Origin: Collinsella sp.
Lineage (GTDB): Bacteria > Actinomycetota > Coriobacteriia > Coriobacteriales > Coriobacteriaceae
Assembly: GCA_014871605.1 (NCBI GenBank)
Contig: WGSQ01000059.1
Coordinates: 1-9,978, forward strand
DNA length: 9,978 nucleotides
Direction: 5' to 3'
Below the pieces are notes generated by a model. That model was not told the DNA's origin, did no database searches, and saw nothing but the letters and a program-made list of their open reading frames with translations. Of the stretch, positions 1 through 5,542 are shown piece after piece. The position numbers were made by a program, and so were the translations under genes. Position 1 is the stretch's first letter, and each line of letters starts with the position of its first letter.

Positions 1-1
1 C

Positions 2-643
2 GCTATCGCGTTCCGTCCCGAACCGGGCTTGGTTGTGTGTGATCTCGACCTTGTGCGCGAGGCGGAACCCGAGGACCTCAAGTTCGGCTATGCGGTACTT
101 GTTGGCACCATGCTTTCGAGCAGCAAGTCCCGCTGGAATCAGTTTACTGAGACCGTCCCCGAGATTCTCGCGGGCGAGGAGGTCGCACTCGTCAATGCCG
201 TTCAATGGTCTCAGACTGCCCGCAAGGACGTGCTGACGGCCACGAACCCGAGCGCTCGCCATGCGCTCGATTTTGGCAAGACGGGGGAGCGCACCCTGCG
301 CGCTTGCTTGGGCGATGCCGCTTCGCAGGTCCCTGCCTACCAGCTGTTGTCCGAGGGCATGCGCTTTGAGGCGCGCCTAGCACACGATGCCTGCGACTTC
401 GATATCGACTATGTGTTTGATCTCGATGACTGCCTGGAGGACTTTGGCATCGAGGAGCTTGCCTTCGACTTGGAGCCTGCCGCATATATCGAGGAGTTCC
501 GCAGACAGCAGTTTGTCCGCTCGAACCGCAGCATGCTGCCGCTGCCCGCGGCGCTCGGCGCCATTCGCCTAACGAGCGTCGAGGACGAGGTTCTTGAGCG
601 CCATGCTCACGCCTACTTGGCTTCTCGTAAAGAACTTCTCTAA
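2..643 (+). CDS. aroB: 3-dehydroquinate synthase (AroB) homologue, C-terminal part, 5' end outside window
   Basis: The frame is open from base 2 to the TAA at 641-643, so about 213 C-terminal residues are visible and the true start lies upstream. From memory the fragment aligns end to end with the second half of E. coli AroB: VVCDLDLV matches the VVVDLDCL strand, the DFGKTGE stretch occupies the place of NLGHTFGH, and RSMLPLPAALG matches RLILPLAIG near the C terminus. AroB makes 3-dehydroquinate, the second step of the shikimate pathway, using NAD+ and a divalent metal. Context agrees, because aroB lies just upstream of pepQ-efp-nusB in mycobacteria. The odd point is that the family's metal ligands are replaced: the Glu of the AEVIK motif falls in GYAV (about 86-97), the His pair in FGKTGER (272-292), and the His of HGEAV in VPAYQ (329-343). 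Homology is fairly certain; catalytic activity is doubtful. It may be one domain of a larger or fused protein. Confidence 0.62.
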   Translation, partial: AIAFRPEPGLVVCDLDLVREAEPEDLKFGYAVLVGTMLSSSKSRWNQFTETVPEILAGEEVALVNAVQWSQTARKDVLTATNPSARHALDFGKTGERTLRACLGDAASQVPAYQLLSEGMRFEARLAHDACDFDIDYVFDLDDCLEDFGIEELAFDLEPAAYIEEFRRQQFVRSNRSMLPLPAALGAIRLTSVEDEVLERHAHAYLASRKELL

Positions 644-649
644 GATTTA

Positions 650-678
650 TTGACTTCCATCGTCTTTCGTATCATGTT
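650..678 (+). promoter_or_regulatory. Weak candidate promoter for pepQ
   Basis: TTGACT at 650-655 is a good -35 match, followed 17 bases later by CATGTT (673-678), a poor -10; TATCAT at 670-675 is a better -10 but leaves only 14 bases. It would start a transcript near 685 that carries the foldable leader described at 681-743. The -35 is convincing and the pair is not. Confidence 0.25.
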
Positions 679-680
679 GA

Positions 681-743
681 GGGGCGGGTTTTCAATCGGT
701 TGCGGATCGCATGCGATTCCGTCGTTCGGTTGAGACCCGTCCC
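681..743 (+). other. Foldable intergenic element upstream of pepQ
   Basis: Nine bases GGGGCGGGT (681-689) can pair with ACCCGTCCC (735-743) with one G-U wobble. Enclosed within them is a perfect 12-base palindrome, ATCGCATGCGAT (706-717), which a G-T wobble and a G-C pair extend to 704-719. No T tract follows, so it is not a normal intrinsic terminator for the upstream gene. It could be a structured pepQ leader, or the palindrome could be a protein-binding site. The pairing is seen directly; any role is inferred. Confidence 0.35.
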
Positions 744-775
744 GTCTATATTGAGACAACAAGAAAGGAATCTGC

Positions 776-1906
776 ATGTCTGAGTTTGCTGCCGGTCCTG
801 CCGGTCGTATCGAGCGTGTCCGTGCCCTGATGGTCGAGCGTGGCTACGACGCCATCGTGGTGCGCGACGAGGCCAACCTTCGTTGGCTTACGGGCGTGAA
901 GGGCGTCTTCGACTACACCTTCGAGTTCCCGCACGCTGCGTTTATTACGGCCGACCAGTGCCTGTTCCACACCGACTCGCGCTACCTCAACAGCTTTGAG
1001 GAGAACACGCCAGCCGGCAGCCCCTGGGTCTACGACATGGATGAGGGCACCATCCCCGGTTGGGTCGCCGGCAAGATCGCGGCCAACAAATGCCGCGTCT
1101 GCGCTGTCGAGGACGATATGCAGATTAATTTCTACCAGGGTATTCAGCGCGGCCTGGAGGACCGTTCCGTCGCCTGTATGCTGCCGCTGATGCACGACGA
1201 TATCCGCAAGATGCGCGCCATCAAGGACGCCGAGGAGATTGAGCTCATGCGCCATGCGCAGTCGATCACCGATGCCGCCTTCCAGCACATGCTCGGCTTT
1301 ATTAAGCCCGGTATGACCGAGAAGCAGGTACGCAACGAGCTCGAGAACTTTATGTTCGCCAACGGTGCCGACAGCCTGGCCTTCGGTTCCATCGTCGCGA
1401 GCGGCCCCAACACCGCCAACCCGCATGCCGTGCCGAGCGACCGCGTGATCGAGAAGGGCGATTTCGTTCTTATGGATTACGGCGCGGGCTATTGCGATTA
1501 CCGCTCCGACATGACGCGCACTGTCGTGATGGGCGAGCCCACCCAGGAGCAGCTCGACCTGTACGCACTCGTGCGCCGTACGCACGAGGAGTGCGTCGCC
1601 GCCATCCATCCGGGCGTTGAGGGCAACGACATCTTCAAGCTCTCCAAGAAGATCATCGGCGATGCCGGCTATGGCGATTACTATAACCATGGCTTGGGTC
1701 ACGGCGTGGGCATCGACATCCATGAGCTGCCCAACTTTAACCGCAGCAAGAATATCATCGAGGTCGGCTCGGTTATCACCATGGAGCCCGGCGTCTACCT
1801 GCCCGGCGTGGGCGGCGTGCGCCTGGAGGACTACGGCGTGGTCACCGAGAACGGCTATGAGCCCTTCACCAAGACCCCGCATGACCTCCACGTCATCGAT
1901 TGCTAG
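776..1906 (+). CDS. pepQ: Xaa-Pro dipeptidase/aminopeptidase, M24 family
   Basis: The 376-residue protein has the usual M24B layout and length: an N-terminal creatinase-like domain (about residues 10-145) and a C-terminal pita-bread catalytic domain (about 150-376). All five dinuclear-metal ligands are visible: D234 (MDYG), D245 (SDMTR), H309 (GLGHGVG), E337 (MEPGVY) and E351 (VRLED). H217 in NPHAVP is the usual substrate-side histidine. The enzyme cuts the bond before proline at the N terminus of peptides or in Xaa-Pro dipeptides, in the cytosol, helping recycle proline. No signal peptide is seen. The ATG at 776 follows AGAAAGGA (762-769). The same 11 bases AACAAGAAAGG precede both this gene and efp. 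A strong terminator follows, so it appears transcriptionally separate from efp. Whether the enzyme prefers dipeptides (PepQ) or longer peptides (PepP) cannot be settled from sequence. Confidence 0.93.
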   Translation: MSEFAAGPAGRIERVRALMVERGYDAIVVRDEANLRWLTGVKGVFDYTFEFPHAAFITADQCLFHTDSRYLNSFEENTPAGSPWVYDMDEGTIPGWVAGKIAANKCRVCAVEDDMQINFYQGIQRGLEDRSVACMLPLMHDDIRKMRAIKDAEEIELMRHAQSITDAAFQHMLGFIKPGMTEKQVRNELENFMFANGADSLAFGSIVASGPNTANPHAVPSDRVIEKGDFVLMDYGAGYCDYRSDMTRTVVMGEPTQEQLDLYALVRRTHEECVAAIHPGVEGNDIFKLSKKIIGDAGYGDYYNHGLGHGVGIDIHELPNFNRSKNIIEVGSVITMEPGVYLPGVGGVRLEDYGVVTENGYEPFTKTPHDLHVIDC

Positions 1907-1928
1907 TCCATTTCGATAGATTTTTGGG

Positions 1929-1971
1929 GCGGGGCGTCCGGATAGATTCGGGCGCCCCGCGTTCTCTTTTT
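1929..1971 (+). terminator. Rho-independent terminator after pepQ
   Basis: A 12-bp GC-rich stem pairs 1929-1940 with 1949-1960, with one T-G wobble, closing an eight-base loop. It is followed by a T-rich stretch ending in five Ts (1967-1971). It starts 22 bases after the pepQ stop and separates pepQ from the efp run. Confidence 0.85.
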
Positions 1972-2002
1972 ATGCGCTCGCCGCAGGCGCCGTCTGCAAG
2001 TG

Positions 2003-2008
2003 TATAAT
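2003..2008 (+). promoter_or_regulatory. -10 box (TATAAT) of the efp operon promoter
   Basis: A perfect TATAAT directly follows TG at 2001-2002, 57 bases ahead of the efp ATG and just after the pepQ terminator. The place expected for a -35 (around 1980-1985, GCCGCA) matches the consensus poorly, so the promoter may depend on the strong -10 or an activator. A start near 2015 would give a leader of about 50 bases. It is the only convincing promoter for the seven genes through recN. Confidence 0.6.
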
Positions 2009-2065
2009 TTCGGTCGTATGTAATTTGGACGCTTGTGCGTTCTGCCCATAACAAGAAAGGTCGCT

Positions 2066-2629
2066 ATGCCTACCATTTCTACCGCCGACTTCAAGAACGG
2101 CCTCGGTCTCCGCATTAAGGACAAGGTCTACACCATCGTCGAGTTCCAGCATGTCAAGCCGGGCAAGGGCGGCGCGTTTGTGCGCTACAAGACCCGCGAC
2201 ATTAAGAGTGGCCGTGTCGTCGAGAACACCTGCAACGCCGGCACCAAGTTCGAGAGCGTCATGCTCACCACCCGTGAGTTCCAGTACCTCTACAACGATG
2301 GCACCGACTACATCTTCATGGACAACGAGTCCTATGAGCAGGTTCCCGTTCCCGAGGACATGGTGGGCGAGAACTCCAAGTGGCTGCGCGAGAACGACAT
2401 CTGCCAGCTGCTCTTCGCCGACGATGAGCTCATGGGCGTGACCCCGCCGATGTTCATCGAGACCACCATCGTCCAGACCGACCCGGGCTTTAAGGGCGAC
2501 ACCGTCCAGGGTTCCACCAAGCCGGCCACGATTGATACCGGCGCTGTCATCCAGGTCCCCATGTACCTCAACGAGGGCGAGGTCATCAAGGTTGACACCC
2601 GCGACGGCAAGTTCGTCTCCCGCGTCTAG
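2066..2629 (+). CDS. efp: Translation elongation factor P
   Basis: The 187-residue protein has the usual three-domain EF-P length. EF-P binds between the P and E sites of the ribosome and speeds peptide bond formation at proline runs. Domain I carries the tip loop HVKPGKGGAF, with the lysine expected to reach the peptidyl-transferase centre at K34. The C terminus has the family pattern IQVPMYLNEGEVIKVDT. The frame is open upstream to 2033, but the start at 2066 is chosen because MPTISTADFKNG is the normal EF-P N terminus and AAGAAAGG (2053-2060) lies five bases ahead. It heads the run efp, asp23-like, nusB, xseB, tlyA, nadK, recN. No EF-P lysine-modifying gene (epmA, earP, ymfI type) is in the window, so the state of K34 is unknown. 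Confidence 0.97.
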   Translation: MPTISTADFKNGLGLRIKDKVYTIVEFQHVKPGKGGAFVRYKTRDIKSGRVVENTCNAGTKFESVMLTTREFQYLYNDGTDYIFMDNESYEQVPVPEDMVGENSKWLRENDICQLLFADDELMGVTPPMFIETTIVQTDPGFKGDTVQGSTKPATIDTGAVIQVPMYLNEGEVIKVDTRDGKFVSRV

Positions 2630-2653
2630 CAACCAACTCTTCTAGGAGGACTC

Positions 2654-3016
2654 ATGCCCCAGGAAATCAAGATTGACGGCATCGGCATTTCGCCCGATGT
2701 TCTGACCGCCATCGTCTCGCGCGCCGTGTCGGATGTCGAGGGCATCGCCTCCGTTGGCGTCAAGGACCTTGCCACCAACCTTGTCTCCATGATGCTCTCG
2801 TCCAAGGCCCCGGCTTCCGAGCCGGCGGTCGAGGCCGAGGTCATCGGCGACAAGCTCGCACTTACCGTGCGCGTCGTGGTGTTCTTTGGCTATCCGTTCA
2901 AGAAACTCGCCGAGGCCGTTCGCGCCGCCGTGGTCGCCGCCATCGATGCCCAGGTGGGCGTTGAGGTCGAGCGCGTTGACGTTTGCATCGACGGTCTCGT
3001 TTTCCCCAAGGAGTAA
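2654..3016 (+). CDS. Asp23/Gls24 family envelope stress response protein
   Basis: The 120-residue protein matches the Asp23/Gls24 (DUF322) family: an N-terminal stretch with ISPDVLTAIVSRAVSDVEGI, a short Ala/Ser-rich insert (about 49-58), then LALTVRVVVFFGYPFKKLAEAVR and a final V-E-V-E-R-V-D-V strand. Family members in Firmicutes are small, mostly cytosolic or membrane-associated proteins linked to alkaline and cell-envelope stress; the biochemical function is not settled. No membrane segment is seen. The start at 2654 follows a strong site, AGGAGGA (2644-2650). It lies 24 bases after efp and only 3 before nusB. A gene of this family next to nusB is a common arrangement in Gram-positive bacteria, which supports the call. 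The link between envelope stress and antitermination implied by this pairing remains inference. Confidence 0.82.
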   Translation: MPQEIKIDGIGISPDVLTAIVSRAVSDVEGIASVGVKDLATNLVSMMLSSKAPASEPAVEAEVIGDKLALTVRVVVFFGYPFKKLAEAVRAAVVAAIDAQVGVEVERVDVCIDGLVFPKE

Positions 3017-3019
3017 CCT

Positions 3020-3604
3020 TTGAGCCTTAAGGTTTATCGCGGGCGTACGCTTGCCCGCAGTCAGGCGCTGCAGCTGCTGTTCCAGGCCGAGGCCACGGAC
3101 AGCCCGCTCGAGCGCGTCCTCGAGGGCGATTTCCTGATCTCGAAGGGTCCCCTCGACCCCTATGCGCTGGAGCTTTGCCGCGGTGCCTACGAGCATATCG
3201 ATCGTATCGACTGCGCTCTGCGCGCCGTCGCCAAGAACTGGGATCTTATGCGCATGCCCGGCGCCGACCGCAACTTGCTGCGTATCGCCGTCTATGAGAT
3301 GCGCTTCCTCACCGACGAGGAGGTCTCGGACGCCATCGTAATCAACGAGGCCGTCGAGCTTGCCAAGGCCTATGGCACCGACCAGTCCGCTTCGTTCGTC
3401 AACGGCGTGCTGGGCAAGATCGCTCGCAGCGAGGAGCTGCCAGGCGAGGACCTGTACCAAGAGCTGCTGGCCGAAGATCGCGCTCGCGAGGAGGCACAGG
3501 CTGCCGAGGCTGCCGCCAAGGTTGCGGTTGCCCAGGCTGAGGCTGGCGTGCTGGCCGAGGATGCGGACGCCGCCGAGGCTGTTGTCGACTCCGTCGAGGA
3601 GTAG
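3020..3604 (+). CDS. nusB: Transcription antitermination protein NusB, with acidic C-terminal tail
   Basis: The 194-residue protein has a normal NusB core (about 1-137): RTLARSQALQLLFQAEA at the start, then the helices holding DRNLLRIAVYEMRFL and IVINEAVELAKAYGTDQSASFVNGVLGKI. NusB pairs with NusE (ribosomal protein S10) on boxA RNA to stop premature termination in rRNA operons. The start is TTG at 3020; no closer ATG exists, and AAGGAG (3008-3013), inside the end of the upstream gene, sits six bases ahead. The NusB family usually ends near 140 residues. Here about 57 further residues form a low-complexity, highly acidic and Ala-rich tail with no recognised fold, probably helical or disordered. 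The stop is two bases from xseB, so translation is likely coupled. Confidence 0.93.
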   Translation: MSLKVYRGRTLARSQALQLLFQAEATDSPLERVLEGDFLISKGPLDPYALELCRGAYEHIDRIDCALRAVAKNWDLMRMPGADRNLLRIAVYEMRFLTDEEVSDAIVINEAVELAKAYGTDQSASFVNGVLGKIARSEELPGEDLYQELLAEDRAREEAQAAEAAAKVAVAQAEAGVLAEDADAAEAVVDSVEE

Positions 3605-3606
3605 CT

Positions 3607-3846
3607 ATGCCAGAGGGTTCCGTCCGCAACTTCGACGAGATCTCGGACCGCTTGGACCAGATCATCGCTACCGTTCGTTCCAAGGATACCTCCTTGGAGC
3701 GTTCGCTCGATTTGTTTGACGAGGCGATTGAGCTGGGCTCCCGCGCGGTCGATATGGTCGACAAGTTTGAGCTGACGCCGCGTGAGGCCGACAAGCTCGA
3801 GCAGGAATACGATGAGGATGCGGCAAACGAATCCCAGGATAGCTAG
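3607..3846 (+). CDS. xseB: Exodeoxyribonuclease VII small subunit
   Basis: The 79-residue protein has the XseB pattern: FDEISDRLDQIIATVRSKD, then SLERSLDLFDEAIELG, a single helical hairpin of the expected length with an acidic tail. Several XseB copies bind one XseA to form exonuclease VII, which degrades single-stranded DNA from either end into short acid-soluble pieces. The ATG at 3607 has GAGGAG (3596-3601) five bases ahead, inside nusB. The usual partner gene xseA, often directly upstream, is missing: nusB ends two bases before this gene. The large subunit must be encoded elsewhere, or the small subunit acts without it. The low-complexity nature of such short helical proteins leaves slight doubt. 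Confidence 0.82.
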   Translation: MPEGSVRNFDEISDRLDQIIATVRSKDTSLERSLDLFDEAIELGSRAVDMVDKFELTPREADKLEQEYDEDAANESQDS

Positions 3847-3872
3847 GCCGCATCTCCGGATACGAATGGTTG

Positions 3873-4685
3873 ATGGCATTCATGAAACGCGTGCGTCTTG
3901 ATGACGAACTGATTTCACAGGGCATCTGCGCCGATCGCGCGGATGCCCTTCGCACTCTTATGGCCGGCTTGGTCTCGAGTGGCGGTGAGCGCTTGACTTC
4001 GCCGGGCCTTAAGGTGATCCCGGGGCTGCCGCTGCATGTGAAGGGGCGCATTCCCTATGTTGGCCGCGGCGGTCTTAAGCTCGAAGGCGCGCTTGATGCT
4101 TTTGACATCAATCCGACGGGCCTTGCCTGTCTGGATGTGGGCTGCTCTACCGGCGGCTTTACCGATTGTCTGCTCAAGCGCGGGGCTTCGACCGTTGTCT
4201 CGGTGGACGTGGGTCGCGCCCAATTCGATTGGTCGTTGCGTCAGGACGATCGCGTGACGCTGCATGAGCGCACAAATGTGACGCAGCTGCCTGAGCTTGG
4301 CTATGCCGGCGCCATCGACCTGGCAGTGTGTGATGTTTCGTTTACCAGCATCGCGAACATTATCGATGCGGTGCTGGTGTGCCTGGCGCCTACGGGTGCA
4401 TTCTGCACGCTCGTAAAGCCGCAGTTTGAGGCTCCGGCGGCGCTGGTGGGTGAGGGCGGCATTGTGACCGATCCCGCCGTGCGCCGCGATACACTCGTGG
4501 CGGCGGTTGAACTCTTTGCTGCCAAGGGCCTCTTCCCGGTCGATGTGTGCGTGTCACCCATTCATGGTGCCAAGGGCAACGTTGAGTTTTTCCTTTATGG
4601 CACGAGATTTGACCCCGGCGACCGCTCGCAAGACGAGTTGCAATCCCAGGTATCGGTTTTGAGCGAGAAAGCAACAACGCTATGA
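3873..4685 (+). CDS. tlyA: TlyA family rRNA (cytidine-2'-O)-methyltransferase
   Basis: The protein is 270 residues from the ATG at 3873. An N-terminal S4 RNA-binding domain (about 5-62, beginning KRVRLDDELISQG) leads through YVGRGGLKLEGAL to a Rossmann methyltransferase domain with the SAM motif LDVGCSTGGFTD (87-98), then DVSFTSI (154-160) and VKPQFEA (181-187), all typical of TlyA. Homologues 2'-O-methylate cytidines of 16S and/or 23S rRNA, and in mycobacteria loss of TlyA gives capreomycin resistance; older annotation calls them hemolysins. The start is uncertain: ATG at 3882 (MKRVRLDD) fits the family equally well, a TTG lies at 3870, and no clear ribosome site marks any of them. The gap after xseB is 26 bases. 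The stop overlaps the nadK start as ATGA. The order tlyA-nadK-recN is also that of Mycobacterium. Confidence 0.93.
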   Translation: MAFMKRVRLDDELISQGICADRADALRTLMAGLVSSGGERLTSPGLKVIPGLPLHVKGRIPYVGRGGLKLEGALDAFDINPTGLACLDVGCSTGGFTDCLLKRGASTVVSVDVGRAQFDWSLRQDDRVTLHERTNVTQLPELGYAGAIDLAVCDVSFTSIANIIDAVLVCLAPTGAFCTLVKPQFEAPAALVGEGGIVTDPAVRRDTLVAAVELFAAKGLFPVDVCVSPIHGAKGNVEFFLYGTRFDPGDRSQDELQSQVSVLSEKATTL

Positions 4686-5542
4686 AGGTCTTTCTGGTTC
4701 CCAATTACTACAAGCAAGAGGCGGTCGAGAGCGGCCTGATGCTCGAGCTTTGGCTGACGCGCCAGGGCTATGAGGTCGCATGGGCTGCCGACCAGCGATC
4801 CAAGATTCAAAGCACGCCTGATATTGACGGCTCCGATCTGGTCATTACGCTCGGCGGCGACGGTACGTTGCTGCGCGCTGCCCGCATCCTCAACCATCGC
4901 GAGATTCCTATCCTCGGTCTTTCCTATGGTCACCTGGGCTTTTTGACGGCTGCGAGTCCCGAGGAGCGCGACATTCTGCAGGTCGTGAGCGACGCCCTGT
5001 CCGGCGAGCTGCATGTGAGCCGTCGCGCTACCATCGCCGCGGATATCGTGTCCGTGCGCGAAGACGGTACGAAGGATGTCGTGCGCACCTTCGCCCTCAA
5101 CGACATGGCGCTTACGCGCGGCCCTCTGTCCGATATGGTCGAGTTTGACATCACGGTGTCCGGCCATCATATCGACCGCCTGCGTGGCGACGGCGTGGTC
5201 GTGTCCACGGCGACTGGTTCTACGGGTTACGCGCTCAGTGCCGGTGGCCCCATCGTGAGCCCCGACTATACGGGCATGGTCTGCGTACCCATTGCGCCGC
5301 ACACCATTCAGGCTCGTGCCTTTTTGACCTCGCCGAGTGATGTCGTCGAAATCTTTATGTCCGATGATCGCCCGAGCGTTCCGGCGATCGCTATCGATGG
5401 ACAGTTTATTACCTGCGATGGCACCGTTGAGAGCGTGGCGGTGCGCCGCGGGCCCGGAGATGTGTTGCTGCTGGATTACGGCCCCGAGAGCTTCTATAAC
5501 TCGGTGAGCCGCGTATTCTACGGAGTCCGTCATGATCGATGA
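4682..5542 (+). CDS. nadK: NAD(+) kinase
   Basis: The 286-residue protein phosphorylates NAD+ to NADP+ in the cytosol, using ATP or polyphosphate. It shows the catalytic GGDGTLL (58-64, with D60), the ND pair at 140-141 that corresponds to the NAD-binding NE/ND motif, and the long glycine-rich conserved block GDGVVVSTATGSTGYALSAG (169-188) followed by GPIVSP. Its length is typical of bacterial NadK. The loop that usually reads GxNxGxLGFL is here GLSYGHLGFL, with Ser in place of Asn; this is probably a lineage variant. Translation starts inside the tlyA stop (ATGA overlap), with only a weak AGAAAG ahead, so coupling with tlyA is likely. The last 11 bases overlap recN. Confidence 0.95.
   Translation: MKVFLVPNYYKQEAVESGLMLELWLTRQGYEVAWAADQRSKIQSTPDIDGSDLVITLGGDGTLLRAARILNHREIPILGLSYGHLGFLTAASPEERDILQVVSDALSGELHVSRRATIAADIVSVREDGTKDVVRTFALNDMALTRGPLSDMVEFDITVSGHHIDRLRGDGVVVSTATGSTGYALSAGGPIVSPDYTGMVCVPIAPHTIQARAFLTSPSDVVEIFMSDDRPSVPAIAIDGQFITCDGTVESVAVRRGPGDVLLLDYGPESFYNSVSRVFYGVRHDR

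Noticed and set aside
747..752. TATATT as the -10 of a pepQ promoter
   Set aside because: No acceptable -35 at 16-18 bases upstream, and a start near 759 would leave almost no leader before the ribosome site.
746..1891. 381-codon open frame on the minus strand opposite pepQ
   Set aside because: pepQ has all catalytic residues, a ribosome site and a terminator. The antisense frame arises from G/C-ending codons and its product (His/Ala/Val/Asp-rich) resembles no family.
1984..1998. GCAG...CTGC imperfect inverted repeat upstream of the efp -10
   Set aside because: Only four-base arms in GC-rich sequence; too likely by chance to call an operator.
2642..3460. 272-codon open frame on the minus strand opposite the Asp23-like and nusB genes
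   Set aside because: Shadow of two genes with clear family matches; no ribosome site or motif of its own.
3370..3879. Ser/Ala-rich minus-strand frame opposite the nusB tail and xseB
   Set aside because: Low-complexity mirror of the Ala/Glu-rich nusB tail.
4922..4951. Possible defective NadK because the usual Asn of the GxNxGxLGFL loop is Ser
   Set aside because: All other NadK motifs, including GGDGT and the ND pair, are intact and the length is normal, so a tolerated variant is more likely.
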